NCBI RefSeq assembly: GCF_000189635.1
Contig: NW_002476046.1
Location: forward strand, 2,337-66,336
Source: Tetrahymena thermophila SB210
Taxonomy: Eukaryota; Ciliophora; Oligohymenophorea; Hymenostomatida; Tetrahymenidae
DNA: 64,000 bases
Direction: 5' to 3'
Below the pieces are notes generated by a model. The model had not been told where the DNA came from. It worked only from the letters and a program-made list of their open reading frames with translations, and did not search any database. The translations under genes and the position numbers were made by a program. Positions 40,301-53,190 of the stretch are shown in pieces; the stretch's first letter is position 1; the number at the start of each line of letters is the position of its first letter.

Positions 40301-43300
40301 CTTTAACTTAAGAGATTTTGCTAAGGTTATTATGGGTGTTTGTATGAGTGATAAAGACACAATCGCAAATCCAGATATCTTGATAAGACTTTGGGTTCAT
40401 GAATGCTGGAGAGTTTTTGCTGATAGATTAATTAATGAGGATGATAGACTTTTAATGCTTAAGGGGTTAAGAGAAACAGTTAAAAAGATATTTGGACTTA
40501 ACTTTGATACAGTTTTCTAAGTACATATTTAAACATTTTTATTTTGAATTACAATTTTAAATTTAAATTATATGAATAAAAAAAGCACTTGGACAACCCT
40601 AATGATAAGGATGAAAAAATTGATACATTAGATGAGATGAGAGGATTAATCTTTACAGATATATTGACACCTTTAGGTGCACCTAAAAGGCCATACGAAG
40701 AAGTTATTGATAAGAATAAGTTACAAGCTGCTTGTGATGAAGCTTTAGGAAATTATAATATGCTAAGTGATAAACCTATGGACCTTGTTTTATTCTCATT
40801 TGCTATAGAACACTTGTTAATTATTGAAAGAATACTTAAATAACCTTCGGGAAACGCTCTATTAGTTGGTGTTGGAGGTTCTGGCCGTTAATCTTTGACT
40901 AGATTAGCAGGTTCTATGGTTGATGCATCAATTATTCAAATTGAAATCAGTAAAACTTATGGTAAAAATGAGTGGTAAGAAGACCTTAGAAAAGTTCTTA
41001 AAAATGCAGGAGCAAAAGGTCTACCTACTGTCTTCTTATTTACAGATTCACAGATTAAATAAGAAGGTTTTGTTGAAGATATAAATAACTTACTAAATAC
41101 TTGCGAAGTTCCAAATCTCTTCCCTGCAGAAGATAAGGCAGAAATTTAAGAAGCTGTTCGTGCACCTTCCAAAGCAGAAGGAAAATGTCCTGATGGTCAT
41201 CCAGAATAACTATATTCTTACTTCGTAGAGAGATGTAATTATAGCATTCAACAAATTAATATTTAACATATATTTATATAAAGGTAAGTAAAATTTACAT
41301 ATTGTGCTTTGCTTTTCTCCTATTGGTGATGCTTTCAGAAACAGAGTTAGAATGTTCCCTTCTCTAGTTAATTGTTGCACAATTGATTGGTTCTTCGAGT
41401 GGCCCTAAGTAAATTTATCAAATATTCTTAAAATAACTTAAAAAATAAATTTTTCTAAAAAAGGATGCATTAGTTTCTGTAGCTAAGAAATTCTTAGAAA
41501 AAATTGAAATGGATGTTGAAATAAAGTAGTCTTGTACAGAGATGGTTTAGTATTTCCATCAGTCTACTATTTAATGGTCTAATAAATTCTACAGTCACTT
41601 AAAAAGAAAATTCTATGTAACACCTACTTCTTATCTTGAAATGATCATTACTTTCCAGAATTTACTTGCTGAAAAACGCAAAGAAGTAAAGTCCTCAATA
41701 GATAAGTATGAAAATGGTTATAATCAAATTATAGAAACAGAGAAAGCTGTAGGTAAAATGCAAATTGATTTGACAGATATGGTCCCTAAATTAAAGAAAG
41801 CCGCTGAAGATACTGAAGAAAAGATGAAGATTGTAGCAAAGGAGAAATCTGCTGCAGATATCTTAGCTTCTGGTAATTAACATTAAAAATATTTTGATAT
41901 ATTTTTATTTCAACTTATCGATAAAATATAGGTATTTAGAAAGAAGAAGCTGTTGTTCAAATTGCTGTTAATGAAGCTAATCTTATTAAAGAAGATTGTG
42001 AAAAAGATTTAGCAGAAGCAATGCCAGCATTAGAAGCTGCAGAAAATGCACTAAATTGTATTTAAAAAGCCGATATTGATTTCTTGAAATAAATGAGAAA
42101 TCCTGTTGAGCCTATCAGAGCTACTATGAAAGCTGTCTGCTTGATTCTTTATCCAAATCCAACTGAGAAAAAGAAAGATGGACTTAAAACTGTGATTGAT
42201 TGGTGGGCTGCTTCAGTAAAGCTTTTGAATAACCCACAACTCCTTAAAGATATGAAAGGATATAATAAAGAAGCAATAGAGGACAAGATAATTTAAAGTT
42301 TGGGTTCCTACTTTAATGATCCAGAAGCAAAGGATAGTTTAGAAAAGAGTGTAGTAGAAAAAGCTTCACCAGTTTGCTACTCTATGCTTATGTGGGTAAG
42401 AGCTATGTACGACTTCTATTTTGTCAACAAAAAGGTTAAGCCTAAAAAAGCTGCTCTTGAAGAATCAAATGAAAAAGTGTCAAAACTTAATGCCTAACTT
42501 TACGAGAAGCAAAAAGAACTTAAGGTGGCTACAGATAAAGTTGATGCTCTTAATAAAGATCTAAAAATAACATAAGATAATAAACAAAATTTAGAAAAGA
42601 GATATGAAGACTGTTCAAAACAACTAGAAAGAGCTAAAACATTAATAGAAAACTTAGGAGGTGAAAAAGGAAGATGGGGAGACTTTGCTGAAAAATTAAA
42701 GTAATTCTTCACGTTATTAACTGGAGATGTTATTATTTCATCTGGTGTTATAGCATATTTAGGCCCTTTCACTCCTACTTACAGGTATAATTTTTTTATT
42801 CATTCAAATTTAAAATAAGATTTACTAAATATTAAATAGACAATAAATAATTGAAGAGTGGGTCCTTAAATGCTCTGATAAAAATATTCCAAGAAGTGAT
42901 AAATTTAGCTTAGTATAAGTTCTAGGAGATTAAGTAAAGATTAGAGCTTGGAACATTGATGGACTTCCTAGTGACAGTTTCTCAATTGAAAACGGTATCA
43001 TAGTATTTAAATCTAGAAGATGGCCTCTTTGCATTGATCCCTAAGGATAAGCAAATAAGTGGATTAAAAAAATGGAACAATCTAGAGGAATTAGTATCAT
43101 AAAATTGACTGATGGTGATTATTTGAGAACTTTAGAAAATAGTATTCAATTTGGTAAACCTGTTTTGTTAGAAAATGTTGGAGAAGATCTCGATCCTTCT
43201 CTAACTCCAATATTACTCAAGCAAGTATTCAGTAAAGGAAATACTCAATATATAAAATTAGGTGAAAGTGTGATTGAATACTCTCAAGATTTTAGGTAAT

Positions 43301-46300
43301 TTTATAAAATTTAGTGAAATGATTTTATTCTTAAAAATATTAAACGTTTTAGGTTCTATATCACTACAAAGCTTAGAAATCCTCACTATCTACCAGAACT
43401 TTCAACAAAAGTGACTATCCTTAACTTCATGATTACTTATGAAGGATTAAATGACTAATTGTTAGGTATTTTAGTCAAGAAAGAAAGACCTGATTTGGCC
43501 TCTGAAAAGGAGAGACTTATTATAGAAGGTGCTAGCAACAAGAAACAGCTAGCTGAAATAGAAGATAAGATATTGCAAGTTTTATCTGGAAACAAAAACA
43601 TTTTAACAGATGAATCTGCCATTAATATATTAACTGCTTCTAAGGTAAATCAACATATTTAATATACAAAAAACTTTAAATAAATTGATAACTAATAAAT
43701 TAAAGGTAACTTCAAATGAAATTAGTGAAAAGTAAATTATAGCTGAAAAGACAGAAAAAGAAATTGATGAAGCTAGACAAACTTACTAGCCTGTATCAAC
43801 TTAAGCATCCTGCTTATTCTTCTCTATTTCAGATTTGGGTAATCTTGATCCTATGTATCAGTATTCTTTGGTTTACTATTTAGATCTATTTACTTAAGGT
43901 AATTTAAATTTTGATTGGATGAATTGTCAAAAAATTTTATTTAAATTAAAGGTATTATCAATGCAGAATAATCAGAAAGTTTTGATTAAAGATTATTGAA
44001 TCTAAAGGATTATTTCTTGTATTCATTGTATTCAAATATTTGTAGATCTCTTTTTGAAAAAGATAAGCTCGTATTCTCCACTCTTTTGTGTGTTAGGTTG
44101 CTAGAATTTAGAGGAGAGGAAAATATAAACGATTTTTGGAGATTCCTTTTAACAGGAGGTATTGCCCTTAGCGATTAACTTCCTTAAAAACCTACTCATC
44201 TTAGTTGGCTTTCAGCTAAATCTTGGGGTGAGCTTGTCCGTCTATCTGATTTACATGGATTCTAAGATTTCTATAAAGTAAATATAACTATTTTTTAATA
44301 CAAATTAATAAAATTTTTATTTAAATAAATAGTTGTTATTGGATCCATCAAATGGAGAATAATTCAGATAAATATATGAATCAAATGAACCTTAAAATGT
44401 ACCTCTTCCATAATGTATTAACATTCCTAAAATGAACAAGCTAGGAAAGTTGTGCATTTTAAGAACCATTCGTCCTGATAAAATTATTCCTGCAGTTTAA
44501 GACTTTATTAAAGATAATTTAGGTCAGCCATTCATAGAACCTCCTCCTTTTGATCTTAGTTTAATTTATAAGGATTCTCTGGCTACTACTCCTCTTATTT
44601 TTGTTTTATCTCCTGGTTCTGATCCGTTTGCAAGTTTGAATGCTTTTGCACAAAAGATAAACAAGAATATAAAAGGTAATAAAAATAACATTTAAAATAA
44701 AATTAAAAAATTTTATATGAAAAATAGCTATTTCTCTTGGTTAAGGATAAGGACCAATTGCTTTAAGAATGATCAATGAAGGCTAATAATCTGGAGATTG
44801 GATCGTCTTATAAAATTGTCATTTAGCAGTTACATGGATGACCACTCTTGAAAAGCTATGCGAAGAGATTTCACCAGATCCTAAAGTCACCAACCCTGAA
44901 TTCAGACTATGGCTTACATCTTATCCTTCAAAAGATTTCCCTACTTCCGTGCTTTAGGCTGGTATAAAGATGACTAATGAACCTCCTAAAGGCTTGAAGA
45001 ACAATATCTAAGGTAGTTATCTCATTGATCCTATTAATAAATCTGAATTCTTTGACACATGCTAGAATTCTCCTGCATTCAAAAAGCTCCTATTTGGTTT
45101 ATGTTTCTTCCACGCTGTAATCTAAGAAAGAAGAAAATATGGACCTCTTGGTTGGAATATATCTTATGAGTTCAATGAGTCAGACTTACGTATTTGTGTT
45201 CGTTAACTGAAGATGTTCTTAGATGAATTTGGAAATTAAATTCCTTATGATGCTCTAAAGTATCTGACAGCTGAATGTAATTATGGAGGTAGAGTTACTG
45301 ATGATAAAGATAGAAGATTAATTACAACTCTTTTAGAAGACTATTACTGTGATAAAACTGTTAACGATCCAAATTACTAATTTGCAAACAATCCAGTATA
45401 TAAGCCACCTAATGTAGAAACTAGCTAAGACTTTATATAATATATTAAAGACAATTTCCCACTCATAACTCCTCCAGATGTCTTTGGTTTCCACACTAAC
45501 GCTGATATCACCAAAGACATGAATGAAACTAATCTTTTCACTGATTCACTACTCATTTGCTCTTCAGCTTCAAGTAAATTTAAACTTAATTTGTTTGTTT
45601 TTATATTATAATAAAAAATAAAATTATTATTAAAAAGGTGGTGGAGGCGGAAACTCATATGAAGAAACATTAAATAGTGTTTGCGATAGCATTTTGCATG
45701 ACTTCCCTGAACCTTTTAATACTGAGCAAATCCTTGAAAAATATCCAGTTCTTTACGAAGAAAGTATGAACACAGTATTAAACTAAGAACTTACTCGTTT
45801 CAACAAATTAATAAGAGTAATTATTAATTAATTATTTTTTTGATTAACTGATGGTTATTTAAATTTTTTTTAAAAAAATAGGTAATTAAGAGCTCTTTAA
45901 ATGATATCAAGAAAGCTCTTAAGGGTTTGATATTAATGTCACCTTAGTTAGAAGCTGCTTCTAAGAGCATATTTGACGGAAAAGTACCAGAAATGTGGAT
46001 GAGTAATAGTTACCCTTCACTCAAGCCTTTGGGTGGATATGTCAAAGATTTAAGACAAAGATTAAGCTTTTTCTAAAACTGGATTGATGAGGGAACTCCT
46101 ATGTCATTCTGGTTAAGTGGTTTCTATTTCACACAAAGTTTCTTAACAGGTGTTCTATAAAACTATGCTAGAAAGTATACTATTCCTATTGATGAAATCG
46201 TCTTCGACTACTTAGTAATTAATTAATTATGACTTTCAATATATCATTTTACTTTGCTATAATTATTGAGAATTTTATTTAATTTATTATCCTAATTTAA

Positions 46301-46654
46301 TAGTGCATAAAAGAAGAAAAAATTGAAAATAAGCCTGAAGATGGTGCATTTATATATGGACTTTTCATAGAAGGTTCTAAATGGAATTATGAAACTATGT
46401 TATTGGATGAGTCTGATCCAAAGATTCTCTTTGTAAAGTGCCCTATATTATAGCTTGTTCCATGCCACGTAAAGAACGTAAAACCCCCTCAACATTATAA
46501 TTGCCCAGTATACAAAACTTCAGCTCGTAAAGGTACTCTTAGTACTACCGGTCACTCCACAAACTTTGTAATGTGGATAAGACTGCCAACTGATAAAGAG
46601 CAAAGACACTGGATAAAGCGTGGTGTCGCTCTTCTCACCTAATTAGACGATTGA
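31336..46654 (+). CDS. axonemal dynein heavy chain, inner-arm type, ~4284 aa
   Basis: ATP-driven minus-end microtubule motor of the ciliary axoneme. I joined about 29 exons. Introns include 31465-31866, 31996-32217, 36591-36743, 37348-37481, 39089-39290 and 46215-46303; the rest are ~50-65 bp. The joined length is an exact multiple of three. The tail has a Ser/Asn/Gln-rich insertion (about 32.4-33.1 kb), then the linker. AAA1 has GPAGTGKTET, interrupted by an intron after GPA, and CFDEFNRI near 37.6 kb. AAA2 has GMPFSGKT (38.38 kb), AAA3 GPTGTGKST (39.7 kb), AAA4 GVGGSGRQSL (40.87 kb). Stalk coiled coils and microtubule-binding domain lie at about 41.5-42.7 kb. The C-terminus reads RGVALLTQLDD, as in single-headed inner-arm dyneins. 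The exact paralog (one of many ciliate DYH genes) cannot be assigned by eye. The start is uncertain (see the upstream entry). Confidence 0.93.
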
Positions 46655-47278
46655 GAGAACTGAATTGTAATATAAAATTAACTATAATATACCAAAATAA
46701 ATAAATAAATAAATATAAAATATATACATATCTTCAAAATAACTATAAAATGTAAGTATTTATTAACTAACTAACTATAGATATTAGTATTTTTAAGAAT
46801 AATCTATTTTATAATTTTTTATTAAGATTTTAAATTTAAAATAAAAATAAATAAATAAATAAATGATCAAGTAGAAATATTGAATAAGATAGAAAAATCT
46901 ATCTATCTATCTTTCTAGTTTCTAGATGAGTAGAAATACTTATTGAAAATAGTAATTGTGTAGTTGTAAATCTAATGCTACTTAATTTGTATAAAGTAAT
47001 GATATGAATTTTAATCAAAAAGATGTAGTTGCATAATATAAAAATTAATTGTTTACTATCGTGACAAACGAGCAATATATTCGGATAAAATCAAACTAAT
47101 TATTAATTAATTATTCCTAATTAATTAACTAACAAGAAAGAAAGATACATATTTAATTATTTATATTTAATTTTTTAATAAAGGTTAAGGAATAATATCA
47201 TAAATAGTTAAATTATTTAAGTATTTATTCTAGAAAGGGAGAAAAAACACATATTAAAAAGTAGAAGCAAATACAAAG
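46655..47278. other. intergenic spacer with tetranucleotide repeats
   Basis: Between dynein stop and the next gene. Holds (AAAT)n runs and a (TCTA)n run; promoter elements could not be identified. Confidence 0.6.
46693..46917. repeat. tetranucleotide microsatellites (AAAT)n and (TCTA)n
   Basis: AAAT runs at about 46693-46715 and 46841-46864, and a TCTA run at about 46898-46917. Simple-sequence tracts only. Confidence 0.8.
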
Positions 47279-50246
47279 ATGAGAACCTCAGCTAGATATT
47301 TTACAAACTTTTTGAAGAATAAAGCAACAAATAGTTTTAATGCTTTCAATAGATAACAATTCAGAAACAATTTCGCCAAGCAAGTTATTCTATTAACAGG
47401 TATCCATTTGACATGGAAATATGCTGCCTAAAACTTAAACTGCGAGGAAGAAGCTAAATCATAAGAAGAATTAGAAAAGGAATTAAAGCAAAAATTTGAA
47501 GAGGAAATGAGAAAGAAAAGAGTCGATTCCATGAAAAATTTACAAAGAGTAATAAAGTTTATTAACCCAAACTAAATGTCATTATTAATTAATTTACTTG
47601 AAGAGATACAAATAAATTGACTAATAAATTGAATTATATAGTTGTTATGAGGATTTTATTGCTAAATTAACAAAAAATAAATTTATAAAATAGTATGAAG
47701 TATGCAACTCTGTAGATATTTAAGAAGGTTAGATATATCCTGTAACATTTATTCATTACTTAATCATTTGGTTTTCTAAAGTATTAAAAATAATTAAATA
47801 CCTAGTTCTAAGTTAAGGATGGCGAAAATGGCACATTTGAAGTTGTTATTGTTAGATACAATGGAAAGTTATATTGTGTTGGAGGTAAAAATTTCTTTAG
47901 GCTCTTTTTATGAACTTGACATATATGAGATATTGATTTATCATTTTATTATTTAAGGTGTTGATACTTATGACGGTAAAACTAAATTGAAGGATGGTAT
48001 TTGTTTTGGAAATAAGCTTTATAGTCCCATGAATGGTTCTGCTTTTAATATTGAAAATGGACATCCTGAACTCGCTCCTGCTATTGATGAACTTCCTAGA
48101 TTTTTCGTTGAAGAGGTATCATGATAGATTTGTGAAAAAAAATGATTAAACTAAATATGATTATTTGATCAAAAATAGCTATTTTTATATCTAAAAATTT
48201 ACAAATAATTTGAAAATTAGAATAATCTAAATCTTTCTATAAAAAATTCTAGAAAAATGGTAAAGTTATTCTTTATGCTCCTAAAATTGTACCTAAAAGA
48301 TTGGTTCCTGCATTTGCCTCTAGAGATATTAACGACGTGAGAAAAGTTGTTGTTATTGGAGGTAATTTCTAGACTTAAATACTTTATCAAAATTATATAT
48401 ATTCAATATATTAATAACAGCTGGACCTGCTGCACTTGGTGCTATCGAATCTTTAAGATTGAATGGTTTTACTGGTGAAATCATTATGGTTACAAAAGGG
48501 ACAAAGATGCCATATGATAAAACTAAGCTTACCAAATCTTTTAAGTACTTAAATTATGATAATCTAACTCTTCGTGACGAAGACTGGTTTGATTCTCATG
48601 GTGTTAATTATATGCTTGGTAGAGAAGTTACTTTTGTCGATAAAACAGTAATTTATTAATAAAATACAAATGTATTTTAATTTTATTAATTAAAAAGCAC
48701 AACAGCCCACATATTCTTTTAGAAGACGGCTTAAAATTAGAATATGATAGTTTAATTATAGCCACAGGAGTTAAACCTGAAGTTAGAAATATTAACGGTA
48801 TCTAAGAAAAAGATAATGTTTCATTTTTATACAACATTGATCACCATAAAAAAGTTAAGTAATACCTAGAAAAAGCTAAAACAATTGTAAAATATTTACA
48901 AATTCGAAAAACTTTAAAATAAAATTTATTTTAAAAAAGACAGTCCTTGGTAACAATATGAGAGCTATGGAATGTGTTTCTACTATTAGAAGAGAATATC
49001 CTCACATTAAAATTTATGTTATTGATGAAAACGAAGATCCTGTAATTAAAACTGAATTCGGAGAGGATATTTACAAAAAAATTTTAGAGTAAAATATTAA
49101 AATTGGAATTAAAAAAATAATTATAATGATAATTTTTTTAATTTGAAAGTACTGCTTTAGATAACAAAGTTAAGTTCGTTATGAAAAATCCTGTTGATAA
49201 GATTATTGGTGATGATAACTTAGCCAAAAAAATATAATTCCGTTCAGGAGTAATTAAAAAAAATAATAATTTAAATGAAAAAATAATTTAATAATATTTA
49301 TTTTAAATAGCTTTAAATTGAAACAGACTTTGTCCTATTAATGCCAAACAACTTTAAGGCTGATAATGATTTCTTATTAAATAATGATTTAGATTAATTT
49401 GAGTTTGACGATATTGGAAGAGTAAGATGTGATTATGATCTTAGAACTGACTATAAGCGTATGTTTGCTCCAGGCTCTGGTGGTGTTGCTACTTACTTTG
49501 CCGCTAATGATAGAGTAAATAAGCAAATATTTAAAAATATTTTATTTATTAAAATTTTAATTTAAACTATAGTATCCTCACATGTAATGGAATACAGCTT
49601 ATCATTAAGGTATGACTGCTGGTTACAACACTCTTGCTTTGGTAAATAAATTATTTTCCTAAATAAATTATAAATTAACATTTTATATTAATTTAACCAT
49701 AGAACATTCCTTGGCATTAAATTCCTTTTGAATAATATGAAATATTTGGAAAGGTTTTACAACATATTGGTTATGCAAATGTTGAAAATGAAGTTTACAT
49801 TTAAGGTGATGTTTAAAATTGGGATTTCGTCGCTTTCCATGCTTGGGAAGGTGAAATTTTAGCTGTTACAGGAACTCCTTCTTAAAAGAAAACAATTAAC
49901 ATTTTAAATGAAGCCATTAGATTAGAACTTATGCCTCATCTTATAGAGTTAAAGAAAGGATATAAAACTATTGAATAAATAGAAAAAGAAATCAGAGTAA
50001 TCAATTAATTAAACACACTAAGAATGTTTGCTTTTAATATTCTTACTTTTAAAAATATTTAAAAAATAGGAATCAAAAAGAAGCACATGCTTTAAAAATT
50101 TAGTTTATGAATTAAGAGATAAGCCAAATCCTCATGATGTTATTTGGTTCCATAGAGAACGTCAAAGTAGATACTTCAATTTCTGGGAAGAAGGTGTCAT
50201 GCCAGATCAAAACTACGCTCCTCCTACTCAAGATCCAGTAGTCTGA
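47279..50246 (+). CDS. AIF/AIFM3-like mitochondrial flavoprotein with degenerate Rieske domain, 690 aa
   Basis: Thirteen exons join to exactly 691 codons. The N-terminus (MRTSARYFTNFLKNKATN) is Arg/Ser/Asn-rich without acids, a likely mitochondrial presequence. A charged helix follows, then a Rieske-fold segment (about residues 90-200): YEVCNSVDIQEGQ, RYNGKLYCVGG, YSPMNGSAFNIENG. The FAD motif VVVIGAGPAALGAIESL comes next, then LIIATGVKP, a degenerate second dinucleotide loop LGNNMRAMECV, and a C-terminal region with YHQGMTAGYNTLA and AWEGEILAVTG. Order and motifs match AIFM3-type Rieske-oxidoreductases. The cluster ligand positions are replaced: Cys-x-His by Val-x-Thr and Cys-x2-His by Ser-x2-Asn. 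So no 2Fe-2S cluster is expected. Introns: 47549-47693, 47742-47805, 47885-47957, 48116-48252, 48362-48420, 48648-48697, 48887-48939, 49089-49149, 49250-49310, 49515-49572, 49642-49702, 49997-50069. Confidence 0.85.
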
Positions 50247-51088
50247 GTCTGTTTTATAATATAATAATAACCTTGTATAAATATTTATTTAGCATTTCAA
50301 ATAAATTTTTATTTACCAGTTAAAGTTAAAATTAATTAATTCAAAAAAATATTTAATCCAAATCATATTTTAAACTTAAAATAATTCAATAAAATAGTTT
50401 ATCAATTAGTTTTATGTTTTTAAAATAAAAATTTTTTCAAAAAACTTGAAAATTATTGGAGTTCAAATAAATTAAATTAACATCTTAAAACTTTTTGAAT
50501 TTGTTTCTTTAAATATTTATAAATTTTAGTGGTTTATTTTTTTTTTTTTCTTATGTTTTGAGATAATTATTAAGTGTTCTAAATAAATTTTATCAAACAG
50601 ATTTTTAAATTTGCTAAAAAATATTTTATTTAGACATTTTAATATTTTAAAATAAAGATTTTTGAACTAAAAAAAACCAAATTATGCAAGAAAATATATA
50701 AAGATTTAGTCAGTATAAGTATTGCTTGTTTTTTATTATATTTTTCATTGAAAAAATATGGAAATTGTTATTATTACTAAAAAAAATTTAAATCGGCAAA
50801 TAGCACATTTCACTTAATTAATTTTTGTGTGAACTAGCTATACATTTCTTTAGAATTATTCTTCTTCTTCTATTTATTAAATAACAAATTGTGAGAGAGA
50901 GAGAGAAATTATGCGAAAAAAAAGAAAAAGAGCTATTATAAAAATAAATTTAGAAAAAAAAGAAGGTTTATATTTTTGCAAATATCCTTTTTGAAATAAT
51001 TGAAAGATTTCAACAAAAGATTAAAATCTGAAGAATTAGAAAAGCATAATCTAAAATCAAAGTATTATAATAAGTTATTTGATAAGGA
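50247..51088. other. intergenic spacer, promoter of DRG1
   Basis: AT-rich, with a short (GA)n tract near 50892-50907 and a poly-purine run just before the DRG1 gene. No gene seen. Confidence 0.55.
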
Positions 51089-52529
51089 ATGACAACAGCA
51101 TAGAAAATAGCTGAAGTTGAGCTAGAAATGGAACGTACCCAAAAGAATAAGGCTACTTCCTATCACTTGGGTCAATTAAAAGCAAAATTAGCAAAATTAA
51201 AAAGAGAATTGATTGAAGGTGGTAAAGGTAAATCAGGTCCTGTAGGAGAAGGTTTCGATGTCTCAAAGAGTGGTGATGCTCGTGTTGGTATGATCGGTTT
51301 CCCCTCTGTCGGTAAATCTACCCTTTTAACAAAGCTAACTGGTACTGAATCCAAGATTGCTGCTTATGAATTCACAACATTAACTTGTATTCCAGGTAAT
51401 GTCTTCTACAAGGGATCTAAAATTTAATTGCTCGATTTACCTGGTATTATCGAAGGTGCCAAGGATGGTAAAGGTCGTGGTAAATAGGTAAAAAATATAC
51501 ATAATAAAATATTTTCAATTATTAGATTACAAAATAGTTGTATTTAGATCAGAAGATTTTTAATATTTTAGCTTATAATTTTTACAAATTTGATCATTTA
51601 AATAGAAATCTTTCAAAAAAAAATGAGTAAAAAATGTGTTTAAGCTAGTTTTTTTTAAGTTAAAAGCAATTAGTCGTCAATAGCAATAAATAGATTTAAT
51701 TTATTAATAGATTAATTTATCACTTTTTTTATATTTAAGTTAATATTTGTATTAAAAAGGTCATTGCTGTTGCCAGAACTTGTAATTTGATTTGCATAGT
51801 TTTAGACGCAACAAAGCCTATGAAACATAAAAAGATTATTGAAGGTGAATTGGAAGGTTTCGGTATTAGATTAAACAAACAACCTCCTAAAGTTGATTTC
51901 AAAATTAAGCCAAAAGGTGGTATTAATATTACTCACATGGTTGAAAATCCTGACCTTGATGATGAAATGATTAAGACCATTTTAAAGGAATATAGAATTA
52001 ACTCTGTCGATATTGTTTTTAGAGAAAAGATTAATGAAGATTAATTAATTGATATTATTGAAGGTAATAGAAAATATATTCCATGCCTTTATGTTATGAA
52101 TAAAATTGATGACCTTACAATGGAAGAATTAGATATTATTGACTAAATTCCTCATTATGTTCCCATCTCTGCTCACTTGGAATGGAACCTTGATGAATTA
52201 ATAGAACGTATGTGGGAATACTTAGATCTCTATCGTGTATACACTAAACCTAAGGGCAAAGCTCCTGGTATTTAATTAATTTATATTTAAAAATACTTAA
52301 CCAACTATAAAAACATTTAATTAATTATATAGATTATGAAAAGCCTGTTATCTTGCCCAGAAAGAAATCTACAGTTGAAGATTTTTGTATGAGAATTCAT
52401 AGAACTATGATTAATGATATGAAATATGCATTAGTTTGGGGTACTTCTGTCAAGCACAATCCTCAAGTATGTGGTAAAGACCATCAACTTAATGATGAAG
52501 ATATCGTTCAAATTATCAAAAAGATTTGA
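51089..52529 (+). CDS. DRG1: developmentally regulated GTP-binding protein 1 (DRG1), 367 aa
   Basis: OBG-type TRAFAC GTPase associated with translating ribosomes. Three exons (51089-51487, 51760-52267, 52333-52529) join to 368 codons, equal to the 367 aa of human DRG1. Helical N-terminus with [11 protein letters not shown]1 is GFPSVGKST (about residues 70-78), G2 is in [10 protein letters not shown]3 is [18 protein letters not shown] and G4 is [16 protein letters not shown] is the S5D2L insertion, and a C-terminal TGS domain runs from about residue 290 ([28 protein letters not shown]) to the end. The 272 bp first intron is longer than most in this window. All catalytic motifs are intact. Confidence 0.97.
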
Positions 52530-52612
52530 GCAATTTTATATAAAATAATCAAATTTAATTTGCAAGGAGTAAATTTTAAAATATTTTAAGAGAAAAATGA
52601 CAAGTAAAAACC
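52530..52612. other. 3' flank of DRG1
   Basis: Short AT-rich sequence with no feature. Confidence 0.4.
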
Positions 52613-53190
52613 ATGAATAGAATCAAATATTTAAGCTTCATTCTCTGATTAATTATTTTAAATGCATTTCTTTCTATTAAAGCAAATTAAATCTATAAAG
52701 AAGGTTTTTTAGTAGAAGTAATTAAAAAACTAATTATGGTAGCGACTACTTACTTTTATTTAATTGATAAATATTTAGAAAAATATATATAATATTATAT
52801 TTAAATTGTTATGTGCTTAATTTTAGTTAAAAGTTTCTTACATGTATTTTTGACATAAATTCAACTAATTATTTTGTTTTCATTCTATTTTTATTTTAAC
52901 TTATTTTTTATTTTCTTCTTATTTTCATAGTTTTTACTATTTATTCTGATTAAAAATGTAAACTTAAGCTAAATAGCAATTTCAGATAAAGTCTATTGTT
53001 TAAACTACACTTTTCAAAACAATGATGATATTATAATTTTATAAAGGCATAACCTAAAAATACATTCATAATTTAGCTCAAGGATATTAAGTAAGCTATT
53101 AAACTAAGTATGAAGATTTGATAATTTTGACTTAATAAACTAGATTAGCAGGATAATTTTTAAAAAAAATTATTCTAATGATTATTAAAA
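52613..53190 (+). pseudogene. decayed fragment resembling the start of the Cys-rich membrane protein gene
   Basis: At 52613 an ATG opens a typical signal peptide (MNRIKYLSFIL, then LIILNAFLSIKA) but a TGA sits in its middle. At about 53036-53170 the DNA matches the downstream gene at about 54863-54960. Both have 'aaaggcat', then 'ctaaaaa', then 'ataatttagctc.a..atatta'. In protein terms FIKA and NLAQGYQVSY match FVKA and NLAPEYQTCY, but the relic needs at least one frameshift. It is a broken tandem paralog or duplicated 5' end, not an expressed gene. The boundaries and the link between the two patches are inferred. Confidence 0.65.
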
